Notes: a model not told the origin generated them from the sequence alone. 64,000 nt of DNA from Globodera rostochiensis (GCA_018350325.1 JAEVLN010000018.1:1492185-1556184); one strand, 5' to 3'. Shown: positions 22,289-35,055, counted from the first letter of the stretch. Numbers and translations are program-made.

Positions 22289-24500
22289 TTCCTTAATTTT
22301 TAAAAACTTCACTCATTCAAAAACCACTCTAAATTGTTAAATTTTATTTTTATTAACGAGTTCGTTCGGAATTAAAAAAAGTTAATACCTAAATTCATTT
22401 TAAAGACATTTTCGTTTTATATAAAAAGTAAAATTTTCTTCAATTTTTAAAAATTCAATTTAAAATTTTTAAGATATTGGGCTTGACTCGTTAAATTAAT
22501 TTAGATCGCAACTCTGGTTTAGACTCAACAAAAGAAGCAATTCTAATTCAAATTATTTTTATTTCTAAAAATTTTTCTGAAAGACATATTTTTTTTTAAT
22601 TTGAAAATTAGCTGCTTTAACTTATTTTTCCTTCCGACGAATTCAAATGCTGAAATGTTCCTCGGCAATGCTACTCAGCAATTCGAGTATTTTATAATTA
22701 TGTGTGTGATTTTTTAATTGTAATTACATTTTCATTAATTGTTATTTTAATCATTTTATGTCACTTTTCAAAACATTTTTATTAAATAAAACAATCGCTT
22801 TAGTGTTATTTAGGAATATTCTTATTGAGAAGTATTAAACAGTTATATATCTTTATAAATTAAAACAAAATAATCTTATTAGAGTCTATAACAAATTAAA
22901 AATCACCCTTTCTTGTTTCTATGGTTGCCCAAGAAAACTAAAATTAACTTTAATATTATATGAAATTGAGCCGAGCTACGTAATATGAGATATCTTTAAT
23001 AAGGTATCTTAATTCGTTTACTAATTAAGATCTGTATTTGGTTAAACATTCCCATTGGTGCTTAAAACGCCAATTCAAATAAATTTTTAAAAAATTATTT
23101 TTAGTTATACAGTTTATTTCGTTAAATTTCGTTTTATAATCCATATTTTTTTTTGCTTTTTATATTAAATTAATTTTTTTTTTGTATTATATTCAGGTCG
23201 TGCCATTTCAATGGACATCAGGTTATGCCGTAAGAAAGCGGTTATCAGTACTCTTGGGTACTGAAACTCAATCAAGCATACCGAAGTCTTTGCGGTTTGA
23301 AGTTTAAAAATGTTTCTGGCATAACTAGCTAAATTATTCTGTAGATTTTAATTTAAGTCTGTTATTTAAACGCAATTAAAAATTCGTTGCTGGGTACAGT
23401 TTATTCAATGTCATGAGGTTGTAAAGTTTATTAAGTGTCAAGGTTCATGTTGCTTTTTACAACATATTTAGCATGGTGTCGAATTTGTGAAACTGGTGTG
23501 CTGTTGAAACAATATTTGAACTTTAAACTTTGAGCATTATATTTTATAATTTTTTTTATTTATTGTTAAAATATATTTTTAATTTAGTAAATTAAATTTT
23601 AAATTTTAGAAAGTGAATTATTTTGCAGTCGGAATTTAAATATAACATCAGTTAGGAAATTAATTCATTTGTGGACAAGGCCGGACAACTTGATAGGCAT
23701 AAGATTGTAACTGTCGCGAAAGGACCGTATTTCGTTCAACGGATGGCAAACGTGCACGTTTAATAGATGTTTACAATTATATAAATCATTTAATTTTATA
23801 TTCATATTTTACTGGTTTTTATTCATTACTATTTTTTACATGCAAATCTGGTTTCTCTTAGATTTGAAATTAAATCTATTAAATCTAAGTTGGCTTAGAT
23901 TATTTTTTTGTGTTTTATATTTATAGTTTGAATTTTGTTAGAAATTATTTATTTTCCGCTTTTCTTAGTTTACGTTGAACCTTTTTATTGGTAGCAAATC
24001 TGCTTTATCATCAGGTATAAAAGTGTCGGAAATCCATTCATGAGTCTTCCTTTTTGCTTAATATTCTTTTAAATTAAATTAAAATTGTACTGAGCCCTGC
24101 ATTAAAACGAGTACGCAACATAACACAATAGAATTAATCGTTTTGTTTTGTAAGTGAGCACCAAATTCTTTTATTTAATTTATTAATCGATTTTTATATA
24201 ATTTTATTTTGTACAATTTACCCCCTCCTCCAAGCCAGGTACTTTTAAAAGCTAAGTTTTACCTACCTAAGTTTAAATTTTTGCTTTTACCATTTACTTT
24301 ACATTTGGCGTTTACTAATAAAAAGCAGGAGTGGCGACTATTTTAAAATAATTAAACAATTTATATTTATTTACAGTTTATTTCAGTTAAATAAATTCTA
24401 CCATTAGTAATTAATTATTGTTTTGTTTTACATATTTACTTATTATACGAATTATGTTTTCTGTTTAAATATAATTATTTTTAAGTGATTGCCTTTTATG

Positions 24501-24887
24501 TAGGGTTGCACGGGACCGGGACTTTTGGGAAAAACCGGGACCGGGACTTCCCGGGACCAGAAAAACCGGGATCGGGACCGGGACTAACCGGGACTTTTCA
24601 AGAGGAATTTTTTTTTGTCATGTTCAATGGTAAAACAAAAAAATTTTTTGCTATTCAAAATATCTTCCTCATTGTCTTTAAGTAAAAATGGTTGAAATTG
24701 TCGGTCGATGATGCCATCATTGGGGGTGTAAATTTAGTCCCGGTTGGTCCCGGTCCCGGCGGGACCAAAAAACCGGGACCGGGACTTTTCATTTTTAAAA
24801 AGTCCTGTCCCGACCGGGACCGGGACCTGAAAAAACCGGGAAATCCCGTCCCGGTCCCGGTCCCGGTACCGGTCCCGTGCAACCCTA
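24501..24887. mobile_element. Complete non-autonomous hAT-type element, 387 bp
   Basis: Flanked by a perfect 8-bp duplication cttttatg (24493-24500 and 24888-24895), the size made by hAT transposases. The termini are inverted: 5' tagggttgcacgggaccgg and 3' ccggtcccgtgcaaccct-a. Dense accgggac/gtcccggt repeats follow each end, like subterminal transposase-binding arrays. The AT-rich interior has ccatcattgggggtgta, shared with 12.8 and 59.6 kb. No transposase is encoded; the ORFs over it are translations of the repeats. The high G+C of the ends contrasts strongly with the host DNA. Young, since the TSD is intact. Confidence 0.93.
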
Positions 24888-25441
24888 CTTTTATGTATTT
24901 GAATTTAAAAGAATCTAAAAAGTTATTAAGCAAAAAGCGTATTAATAAATGGGCAACAATTATTTTATTATTGCATAAAAATTAAAATATAAATTCAAAA
25001 AACGGACGCATTTATTCAAGAAGTGTTGCAAATGCGTTTTTCTGTGAAAAATACTGAAATCTTAAAATGTTTTCGGTAACGGTAATTCGGCAAATTATTC
25101 TAAATAACCGCGGTAATACTGTACCATGCCGAACACTAATGACTTTTAATTGCAGAACATTTAAATGCCTATTTATGTTCAATGTATGAAATAACAAAAA
25201 TTTACAACAAAATGCAAAAAAACCAACGATACACATTGAAAATTAAGTGTCGCGTTTGTCACCCTCGTTTTTACAACAGATATATTATTAACACCCAAAC
25301 ATGTTCGGCGGGTCATTAAGGTCGTTCAATTGTTTATTTGTTTTTATTAATTAAAAATTTTTTATATATATAGTTTATATTTTTTGTTTTATAGCAGAGT
25401 TCAATTTTTTAGCAGTTTGCTGAGTATTGATTATTTATTAT

Positions 25442-25699
25442 CAGGGATGAAACTTTTAGACAAATGCATATTTTTTCTGCGAACTTTGCACAGTGAGACG
25501 AAAACAGTTTTTAGTTTTTTTGGAGCTTCTAGAGTGGACTTTATAATGCCTATTTGTGCTTATTTTGGCGTTTGTGTTCGACATTTTTGTGCCTATTTCA
25601 TGCCTATTCCGACATTTTTGGTGACTTTTTCAGGATTTTGAGATATTTTACAGAAAAATGCCAAAAATAAAGGCAAAAGCTACCTGGGTACCATCCCTG
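25442..25699. mobile_element. Complete short hAT-type MITE, 258 bp, second family
   Basis: Perfect 8-bp target duplication tttattat (25434-25441 and 25700-25707). Terminal inverted repeats start cagggatg and end catccctg, the classic hAT CAGGG type. The interior carries a repeated phrase (tttttgtgcctatttc, cgacatttttggtgactttt) found also at 34395-34664; related ends occur at 51540 and 58623. No transposase. The ORFs at 25384-25819 are translations of it. Confidence 0.9.
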
Positions 25700-26609
25700 T
25701 TTATTATTAATATTTATTACTGAATATTGAAAACAACGATCTCGAGGATGGCATGACAATAAGGAACAATTTTTGTGACATGCACTGCACTCGTTTAGGG
25801 CTGCGAATGGACGCAACACAATTCATCTTTAAAATCGATTATTACTGTAATTAAATTATTTAAGGTTTAATTTATGATGTTTATTTACTTTTATTCATTT
25901 ATCTTTAATGAAATTAGTTAATTCCTTTATTTAATTTAACGATTTAATTTGGTTCTATCTTAAGTTAGTATCTAATATTTACCTTAATTTTTGTAGCAAA
26001 AATTTTACACTTTTCAGCTTTATCCGCGAAATCTGCTGGGAAAATTTTAATATTTTTACTGTTAAAAGATTTGCAGTCAAATTTTAAAATACGCTATTTT
26101 TTAAATAGGGGCAAAAGTCATTTTTATTTGAAAATAGGTTTGCCCCTATTTTAGGTGGGAAAATCCCTAAATACGTTTCAGGTTTGTTTGTTTAGCTTTA
26201 AATTAAAATTTTAATTATTGTTAAATTAGATTAAAAAAAAACCGTGATTAAATAAATAAAACCCACAAAATTATTATTCGATACTGGTCTTTCAACTTTG
26301 GACAAAGCAATATCCGAACATGAAAAAATATATTAGCAACAAATTATTGGACTTTAATTACTTTAAATAGTAATTTTTTAATCTATTTCATATTTGAACA
26401 TAAAAGCTAAAAATGTTTGAAAAATTATCCTAGCAAAATTAAGTCATTATAAGCTCAAAAAATAATGAATTCAAAACGGACAAATTAAAATTTGCAAAAG
26501 TTAATAGCCTAATTATTTAAAAACTAATATTAAATAAAGTAAAAATTATATAATCGGATTCTAAATTCTTACATTTAAATAAAACAACTACATTTGGTTT
26601 TCGCTAGGG

Positions 26610-26805
26610 ATTATAAGAATGTTATTGTTGACAAAAGTAAAGCAACGAATAATCTTCAATAATATGTTATTTAATTGAAATCGTTTATTGGAAGCACGAC
26701 AACTCGCAAACACAAAACGAAAGATCCGGGAATGTTTGTGCGGTAGAAATTGATTAGCTTTACGAATGTCTTTCAAAAATATTATTTGATTTCTTCTAAT
26801 TATTT
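26610..26805. repeat. Dispersed repeat, copy 1
   Basis: Matches 51275-51465: gttattgttgacaaaagtaa; atcgtttattggaagcacga; gatccgggaatgtttgtgcg; attgattagc. The GC-richer middle suggests former exon or element DNA. The - strand ORFs at both copies (26588-26812, 51221-51430) share RASNKR-QLN, so a decayed coding sequence is possible but unassigned. Confidence 0.75.
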
Positions 26806-27717
26806 TTTTCATTTATAAATTGCATTTCATTTAACAATTTTTGATGAAATAGATTATTAGACATTTGTCCAAAAACTGACGCCTATGCCAATTTTTGGCG
26901 ATGACCGCAGGAGTATTTTTCTTTTCACAGCAGAACTGTGATTCAATGTTTATTTATTTGTTTCTTTTTTAAACAAATTAATTTAATTTTTATCTCCAAA
27001 GTTACGCTCCTTCGACTTCAATCATGGGAGCGAAGTCAGCAAGGCCAGAATAAAAGCCAATGGCGAAGTTTATTAACGTATTTATTTAATTTTAATATTT
27101 TAAGAAAATAGTTGTGATTTAATTTGAAATTAAATACAATTAATATGTAACTTTTTTGATGTTGGCTTTTGCGGGTATTGTCGGCTCCTTTTTATTTTCA
27201 AAACATCGTACGGCATCAATTTTCGCAATTCTTCAGAGTTTATGAATTAACATAATTACAATTGCATAAATTTTTACGTGTTTGTTTTTGGTATTTAACT
27301 GTTATATTAGAATTTTATTCGATGTTATTTTATAATTATTTAGCTTTTATTATTTAAACTCAATTTATTTGCGTGTTAGAATGGATGGTTTAACTATTTA
27401 ATATCTTACTTGTTTTCTTTAGTTTCTTTCATGCGTCAAGTAAAAGACTGACCTTGAAATTCGTTCTGTCTTATGACTGACTAATCATTTATTTAACTCA
27501 TTTCTTGTTTCCTGTCTTTTAATCCCGATCGGGTTTCCTTAAGCTTCCAACTCTACTTTCAACAGAACACCTTACCAAATAAAAACATTACTTAATTTTG
27601 GTTCAAGTCTTATTCGCGTTTCAGCAAATTAATCTTGTAATCAATTCAATCTTACGCGTACCATTAATAAAAGATATACAGTATTTCCTAAAGAGCACGA
27701 CCCTATGATAAAGTCCC

Positions 27718-28195
27718 CCCCCCTCCCCAAAAAATTTTGTTCTTAATTAAATCATATAATTTTGGTGTAAACAATTTGCTTAGATTGATTATTAACAATT
27801 TTTAGAACCAGTACATTTTTGACTTTATCTATAGTTTTTAATTTCAAGGTTTAGTTTTTGAATATTTTGATATATCATATTAAATATTATTAATATAAGA
27901 CATTTTTTACGGTGATTTCGTTATACAAAATAAAATCGCTATTATGTCTTTTTATCTAATGAAGCCTATGCAAAAGCAAAACCAATTATTTCTTTAAGGC
28001 AAATTCAAGTAGCATTTTCATTTTTACAATTTAATAATGCACATTTTTAAAATTTTCTTTTATTTTGCCTTGATTTCAAACGAATTTTGTTCTTAATTAA
28101 ATTATATAATTATGGTGTAACAATTTTTGCTAGATTGATTCTTAACATTTTGAAGTCCAGTACATGTTTTGACTCTATCTATTAAGATAACGGCA
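27718..28195. repeat. Local direct repeat pair
   Basis: 27735-27835 and 28085-28190 are diverged copies (ttttgttcttaattaaat; tataattttggtgtaa; ccagtacat-tttgactttatct). A C-rich run cccccccctcccc sits at 27715-27729. Confidence 0.65.
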
Positions 28196-28559
28196 GCTTC
28201 GACCATTTGCGTCTGGATACGGGTGTAGCTTTACGAAACATCAAATTTAATAAAAATGTTCGGGACACGAAGCAGAAAAAAAAGTTCTTAAGTTTTTATT
28301 CAAAAGAAAAAATCTACGTGCTTTTTTGACCGCACCGCATAATATTTTTAAACCTAATGTTTAATCTTTACTTTTTCATAATAAAAATTATTTGTTTGTT
28401 TGGGTTAAAATAATTATGTAAATGTACGACGATATATGGTGTAGATTGAGTTTTTTTGATGTCGTTGTTTTTATTTTTAGGCTTTGTCGGCGGGGTTATT
28501 ATTTTTTTAGCGGCGTAGCACAGGATTTTTTTTTATAGTTTTGGCCCTTATTAAGGCTG

Positions 28560-28802
28560 TTAGGAATAATTCGATTGAAACAGATTAGCTTGGCGGTCTT
28601 TTAAATTTGGAGGAAATGAAGACCGGTATAGTAAAAATAAAATGTGCAAGAAATGCAAAGAGCGGCGCGATATGTGGATCTGGTAATATCTACATAAAAA
28701 GAGGCCCTTTTTTTCTTCGTAATTAGCAAGCGTGATGGCTGTTAGATAAAATGTCGGTGAAAAAGAGACTAATTTAAAGTAGAAATTATTTAATTCGTTC
28801 AT
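28560..28802 (-). CDS. Unassigned ORF, doubtful
   Basis: 80 codons from an ATG at 28802 with mixed composition (LANYEEKKGLFLCRYYQIHI). The + strand over the same bases is also open in pieces, including a stretch with MCKKCKERRDMW. Neither strand shows a known domain, and mutual antisense openness makes either call weak. Confidence 0.2.
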   Translation of the reverse strand: MNELNNFYFKLVSFSPTFYLTAITLANYEEKKGLFLCRYYQIHISRRSLHFLHILFLLYRSSFPPNLKDRQANLFQSNYS

Positions 28803-29089
28803 TTTAAAAGGTTTGTCGATTTTTTGTTTGTATGTTTTTTCAAATAATCACCCCAGACTTATTATTAATCAACACTTTATCAATATATTTAAAAATTTAT
28901 ATTTCCAATTTTGTTTTATATAAACCGTTTTTAATAATATCCGTTCTCTTTCGCTGATTGTTTATGGTTTGTTATTTCCGCTCGCTGATTTGTTCCCGAT
29001 GTAGCCATGCTATGTTGTGTGAGTTTCATAACAGTTGCGCTTTTTTTGGGGTAAAAACAAACAAACTTTCTATTATATGCTCGTCAATT

Positions 29090-29400
29090 TCAAGTTGTTG
29101 GTAAAATTTTGTTATAATATTAGTAAAGGCACCCACTTTTAAGAATTTTATTTGGGCATGTAATAAGTTTTGCTATCATTATTTTATATTTCCTTTACAT
29201 TCTTTGCTTTAACTCTGGATTATAATTAAATTATCTCCTTATATATACAAAGTGATTATTTATTTATTTATTAATCATCATAAATGATTCTTGATAAACA
29301 TTAAATTTTATTATTGCATTCATTTTGCACTTCTTTTAAATTAAAATTGAGAAATTATTATTTATATTTTCAAACTCTGTTTGTTAAAATGACAAAGTAT
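29090..29400. repeat. Composite dispersed repeat
   Basis: 29100-29240 matches 51060-51210 (ataatattagtaaaggc; ttatttgggcatgtaataag). 29247-29395 matches 31447-31590 (gtgattatttatttatttat; taaaattgagaaattattat). The two halves occur separately elsewhere, so the junction here is composite. Confidence 0.75.
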
Positions 29401-29416
29401 TGTGATGTTCGCCACT

Positions 29417-29660
29417 TCATTCCCATTCAATGCATGTTCGAAAGGACGTCTCCGCTCTCTGTGTGAGAGCTTCGGCCGTGGGCATCAACGCAAATTGTTC
29501 GTTGTCATCTTCTGTAATGTTCAATGCTTCGGTAACCAGGTCATCAGTCGGAACATTCGGCTCCCGTGCGCGTTTCCGTGGTCGGTTCTCTTTGACGACG
29601 TTTGGTTTTTGACTTCGCAGCATCAATCAATAATAATTCACGCACCTTCTTCTCAAAAAA
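29417..29660 (-). pseudogene. Coding-like exon relic, function unknown
   Basis: On the - strand a 69-codon ORF has clear protein-like composition and higher G+C (PTDDLVTEALNITEDDNEQF, then MPTAEALTQRAETSF). Immediately upstream, an A16 run on the + strand is a pyrimidine tract on the - strand ending ttgag before aagaaggtgcgtg, resembling a 3' splice site. The first bases also read KKVRELLLIDAAKSKTKRR in a neighbouring frame, so an indel may separate the parts. Domain not recognised. The + strand ORFs here are antisense. Confidence 0.4.
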
Positions 29661-29744
29661 AAAAAAAAAATAAATAGAATGAACTAAATAATAAATCTGA
29701 AAATTGATCCGATTTTGCTTTCACACTCAAAAAATTAGATTTAG

Positions 29745-29905
29745 ACACTTGGATGGTATGGAGTCTACGCCCACGAATACTTACATAAACACTTTGATTT
29801 TTAATAATCACTGACGCATTTTCCACTGACGATTTTTCAATTGACGCATTCACCACGCCTTTCCAGTACTTAGGAATAGATGGTACCATTCATTGCAATT
29901 GTTAA
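29745..29905 (-). repeat. Dispersed repeat with coding-like phrase, copy 1
   Basis: Matches 32300-32580. On the - strand both copies contain a frame with PSIPKYWKG followed by different continuations. Copy 1 also carries tat-GTAAGTAT, a textbook donor, in the position where copy 2 has GTGAGTAC. Copy 2 is split by about 115 inserted bases (32412-32530). Confidence 0.6.
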
Positions 29906-30299
29906 AATTGCTACATAATTTATAACACATTCAGATGATTATATTATCAATGCTATTTGATAGTGTATTAAAATATGGCGCAAATATATTTTATAGTAAC
30001 GAGTAATAATTTGTGGTTTATTTAGGTATTTTATAATTTCGCAAAACTATTATCTTTGAATTAGTACCAGTATATCTCTTTAATCATTTTAAATAAAATA
30101 TTCTAACATATTTAACATCATGTTTAGGGTTGGTGATGTTCCCACCCTATTAAGCAAATTTGCGTGCCCTTCAACAAAACTTTCGGCCGTATCCGCCGCT
30201 TACTTGATCCGCTCACGGACTAACTTTAACGTATACTCCAGAAAATTATTATGGTTAATATTAATATTTTAGTTTTATTTGCAAATTTAAAGTTTTTAT

Positions 30300-31035
30300 A
30301 CTTTGCTTATTTACTTCGAATCCGCATCGGCTGCATTTACTGGAAGATTTCAATTATATGCTTGCCTTCATAATGAAATGTCAGCAATATTTATAAATCT
30401 TTTCGTAAATTAATAATTTCCATATATAACCGCTTTCTTTGAATATGACAAGCATTAAAATTATCGTAATAATAGGATATTTTTTATTTTGCGGTGAAAA
30501 TCTCTCATTTTAAATTGATATTTTCAAATAATTTCATATTTGGATTGGGTTGTAATCATTTTTTATAGCTTAAAAGCTAAATCAATTTGAGGTTGTTACA
30601 GTTTTAAAATGGAAAGACCTTCGAATCGGATATTAAAACATTTTGTCTGATATTAATATCAATTAGATATATTATTAATACTTTGTTTGTCAAATTTATT
30701 CCTTTATTTTATTTTAGTCATTTCCCAAAGTGCCAATGTTATACCAACATTTGCTGGAGTTAATAATTTGTAAAAATAATTTTTAAGATTGACAGGGATA
30801 CTGTTTGTCATAATGTGTGATTGCTTGTTTATATTTTATTAGAGTTTTTTTATTTTTAAATTATTTAAAAAATTTCAATATTGTTGCTCAAAGATCAATA
30901 ATACCAAAGTTTGGGCTTTTCTTAGTCACTGATTATTTTTCCATTAATAATTTTACGACTGTGTAAATTAAACCGTAGCAACATTAGTTGTTTTCCTTTT
31001 TCATTACACATTATATTTAAAATGCCACCCATAGT
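30300..31035. other. Sequence separating the two halves of a dispersed repeat
   Basis: The repeat whose halves are adjacent at 12330-12530 is split here. The intervening 735 bases are AT-rich without ORF, and I find no terminal repeats or TSD, so an insertion is possible but unproven. Confidence 0.4.
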
Positions 31036-31159
31036 CGCACGCAACTAATGATGCTGCTGTAGCTTTTAATAATTAAAAAATCTTTTAACATATTAATTGA
31101 TCTCAAGTTGGGTTTATTTATTAGATTTACAGTGTATAATAAAGATATTCACTAAATTT

Positions 31160-31450
31160 ATGAAGTATCCGCGAAGTGTCTCGATTGTTGTTTCGATGAT
31201 GTGCGAAAGATTAGGAGTGCTGGCAGATGCAGGGGTGCGATTTTGTTAATTTCTGGTTTTGTTCGCTTTTGAAAGTTGTCATTTTTTGCTTCAGCGGTTT
31301 TTATTAAAAAAGGTGGTTGCCAACCCGATGCCGTTGCCAGAATGTTAAATTCTCGTAAAAACTGGTGGAAGTCGGTACTTCCGTCAAAATCCTTTGCCCG
31401 GAGGCAATTTGTAGCCCATTTGTTTGCGACTTTATCCTCAAAACCTTAAT
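31160..31450. other. GC-richer stretch without recognised gene
   Basis: The DNA at 31165-31440 has moderately higher G+C and several short open frames on both strands. None exceeds 60 codons or shows a motif. It is followed by the repeat that starts at 31447. Confidence 0.3.
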
Positions 31451-32299
31451 TCAAAGTGATTATTTATTTATTTATTAATCATCATAAATGATTTTAAATT
31501 TTATTATTGCATTAATTTTTCACTTCTTTTAAACTAAAATTGAGAAATTATTATTTATATTTTCAAATTTTGTTTGTTAAAATGAAAAATTTTGTTTTTT
31601 TCTGGTAATTTTAAATTTTTTTGACTTCTTTGAAATTACAGCGGCATTTGTATTTGTTATTTGCTTTAGCATTTGGTTTTCATTTTTACTTATTGAAAAG
31701 AGATAAAAGCAAAAATTTTGCAAGTTAATACGATTTTTTTTAAATATACAAATTAAAATAATTGTTTAACTTTTGTTTATATTGGCGTAGAAGTGAATTT
31801 TATTGTTCTTTTTATGCCGTAGCTTAATTATTTTGTAAAAAATGTATTTAGGTTACATTTTTATTGAACCGAAATTTATTCAAAAGGAATAAGTTATTAT
31901 GTATTGGAGAGCGATTCTCTGTATGGGATATATTTTTTTCATATAATTTTTTTCTCATTGGTCTTCCTTCATGTTTAATTAATAATTATTAACTAAATTT
32001 ACTATAACAAGAAAAAGGTTACATTTAATTCTTTTATTCTTGTCCACCTAAGTAGTCATTTTATAGTGACCGGAAAAAGGTTCAGTGGAAAATGCGTTAG
32101 TAATGATTAAAAGACGTGAAAAAATTTTGTAAAATTAAAAACTTTAAAAAAAAATCAATTTCGCCCTTCAAAAAGCATGAATTCGACCATTGCTTGCCTT
32201 TTTGTTGTAATTTTGGCTTTTTATGCTTGTAAACCTTACATTATTTTTTGAAAATTTTGAATTTTACAATAAATTCGAATTAGGTTTCGAAATAGGTGC

Positions 32300-32740
32300 T
32301 AATGTATGGTATAGAATCAACGCCCACGTACTCACAAAAACACTTTGATTTTTAATAATCACTGATGCATTATCCACTGATGCTTTTTCTATTGACGCAT
32401 TTTATTACTAACGCATTTTTCGGCAGCCAATTTTATAGGTATATTTTGTTTGAATAGGTTTCTATATTTTGACAAACAAAATTTAAAAAAATAATAAACG
32501 TTATAATGATATGCTATCAGGCCTTATGAGCTTGTTGTGCCCCTTCCAGTATTTAGGAATAGATGGTACGATTCATTGGCCGGGGTTCTGTGCACAGTTG
32601 TCTTCTGTTTGCAGTTGTCTGCGGAGAAAGTGGTTTCATTTTTACTTTTGGTAGTGAAGTGTCCCTTTTACACTGTGACTCATTCGTCCGGTATCAAAAT
32701 AGCGTCTGATCGGGTGCCGTCACATATTTGACTGATTTTT
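32300..32740 (-). pseudogene. Dispersed repeat copy 2 plus coding-like extension
   Basis: 32300-32412 and 32530-32590 copy the 29745-29905 repeat. Upstream on the - strand (32590-32740) one frame reads TKSKNETTFSADNCKQKTTV and is interrupted by two stops (near QICDGTRSDAILIPDE). It looks like an old coding exon of an element but cannot be assigned. The + strand ORF 32537-32731 is its antisense. Confidence 0.35.
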
Positions 32741-32900
32741 GTGTTGGGACCTATGATCCATATCTACCTTTGTTGTTTTTTTATCAACTGTTTATTATGT
32801 ACAAAATATTTTTTGTCTCTTTATTTAAGTTAAAAAGTACTAAGTACCGTTTGCTTACTACTTTATAATAAAATTTTTTAATTCCAAATATTGTTACTAT

Positions 32901-33345
32901 TAGAGATCGGACGGTACGGGAAAGTACCGTGGCTTTTTCGGTATTCAGGCTTCGGTACTTTCCCGAAAAGTACCGACCGAAAAAATCTGAGAACCGAAGG
33001 TACCGACCGAACAAAATATGAGTACCGAAAAAAGTACCGAATGGAAAAATTGCAAATTTCTTTTTATTATTTTTATTGAATGCCCTGCTGGTGAGTGATC
33101 AAACTGATCCAAAAGCTATTAAAAATTCTGCCACAGAACAGGAACAGGCCGAAATGCTAATTTTCTTGAACCGCAATCTCCCAAAACTCAATTATAAATA
33201 TTAATAAAGCCAAGATTTCCAAAATAAACGATTTTTTGTTAAAAAGTTACTATAAAAAATTTTGGTACCGAAAACCGAAAAAGTACCGACAATTTTTTTC
33301 GGTACTTTTGGTACCGGTACTTTTTCGGTACTTTCCCGAAACACA
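32901..33345. mobile_element. GTACCG-repeat element, probably hAT-like
   Basis: Starts tagagatcggacggtacggg and carries many gtaccg/cggtac units, in inverted dense clusters at 32912-33045 and 33268-33343, separated by AT-rich DNA. The architecture equals the CCGGGAC element at 24501, but the word differs. No right terminus matching the left is visible and no TSD, so the copy is incomplete or the end is missed. The ORFs here are repeat translations. Confidence 0.55.
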
Positions 33346-33899
33346 TGAAATGGCTTGCTAAATTAGGGAAAAATTCATAAAAAAAGGAAAATATAGCTTT
33401 ATAGCAAGCAACACGATACAAGTCTATTAATTTTAATATATTATTTGCACGATAATTGTTTTATATAACTTCGTTCAGTAACACGCAGTAAATTTGAAGA
33501 TTTAATGTTTTTTTGAGATTTTTCCATAATATTAAATCTTTACGTGACTTTTCGACTTTATTGGGCAACGTTAATTTTTAATGCAATTTTTAACACAACA
33601 TATCTCAATTCAAACTTGATATGTTATAATACAATCTTAAATTTATAAATAAATATAAAAAAGTTTCTGTTTCATTTTATAGTGGGTTTTTCAGATTTAT
33701 ATCTTTTCTATTTTGTATAAAAATTTATACTATTTATTTATTATCACAGCTTATTTGTGATTTGTTTTAAATATTTTTGTTTAAAAAACTTTTAATTTTT
33801 TGAGAATTTTTATTATTTAATTTTGAGTTAATTTTATAATTATAACTTTTGAAAAGATTCTCTTTAATCGTGTCCAAGTCCTTTTGAATTTATAAGGGT

Positions 33900-34015
33900 G
33901 GTATTAAAATGTTAGCAGCAATCAGGATCGTTCCGTTTCACGTGCGTAATCGGACTCCTTGGCTTCTTGCGTCATTTATCAATATTATCAATTTTGTAAT
34001 ACTTTAAAAATTATT
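33900..34015 (+). other. Short coding-like patch
   Basis: From ATG 33910 the frame runs about 32 codons (MLAAIRIVPFHVRNRTPWLL) and then degenerates into AT-rich DNA. Too short to call. Confidence 0.15.
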
Positions 34016-34394
34016 CTGAAGAAAATAAATTGAGCTTTCAGCAAATATTTAAATTTAATTATGTTTTAAATTGATTTGCATTTTTTGATTTCGTTTAATT
34101 GGGAGGAAGACGAAATTGGAATTGTGAAGATGCCATATAATTTTTAAGCGCCGAAAGTGAGCCATTGATTGCGCTGTTCTCAACATAAATTTCATTTGAA
34201 AATATTCTGTATGTCAATAAATACGATTTTGCAATGTAGAAAAAACTTAAGCCTACAACTTTGTACACTATACAATGGGGTATCTTGGCCCCGGTTTTTT
34301 TGTACAAAAAACCACAAAAATTTTGGTTTTGGGTCCGGACTCGAATTACCCTTATAGAAATAAACAATTCAAAATTCCAACATATATATATTAG

Positions 34395-34664
34395 CAGGGC
34401 TAGGATTTTACGCAGGCTCGAGCCTTTCTTATGCATTTGAAGCTTTTTTTGTGCCTATTTCCACATTTTTGGCGACTTTTTTGAACTTTTGTGCCTATTT
34501 CGATATTTTTTAAAAAATTATAAAATTTGAATTTTTCTTTGCAAATATCACTAATTGAAAATTTTTTATAAAAAATACTACTAAATTTGATTTTTTGCTT
34601 CATAGAAGTCGTGCCTTTTAAGGCACCTTTTTGTCAATTTTTTTGCCTAAAAGTTTTGATTTAG
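34395..34664. mobile_element. Degraded member of the 25442 hAT MITE family
   Basis: Begins cagggctaggattttac and contains twice the phrase tttttgtgcctatttc with gacatttttggcgacttttt-like sequence. It ends tttttgcctaaaagttttga, the inverse of the inner end of the family (acttttaggcaa). Termini are eroded and no TSD remains. Confidence 0.6.
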
Positions 34665-35055
34665 TTAAAATTAACTTGTAATGCTATTGATTGACATTCT
34701 TATAATTAAACGTTTTAATTAAAGCTAAATGTAATTGATTTATTTTTTAATAATCAACGTTAACCGATTTAAAACCCATTTTTAAATTATTACTTTTAAC
34801 GAATTCGAATCCCTTTTTGGGGCAATGATCAACAGAGAGCAGAAAAAAATAGCATTCTATTAATACAATATTTAATTGTTGTTATATTATTATTATTTGA
34901 GAAAGCAGTCGCTTAAGCTATTAAACAACAAAAACCTTATTTCTTTTACACATTATGTTTTAACTGCAATTGAATCAACCACCTCCCTTACTCAATAGCC
35001 AAAGTCAGATAAAAGTCAAATTCAAATAAATATCTATATATCAAATTTTATGATT

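Noticed and set aside
24485..24985. ORFs with Gly-Thr or Pro-Val repeats.
   Set aside because: They are translations of the accgggac subterminal repeats of the hAT element.
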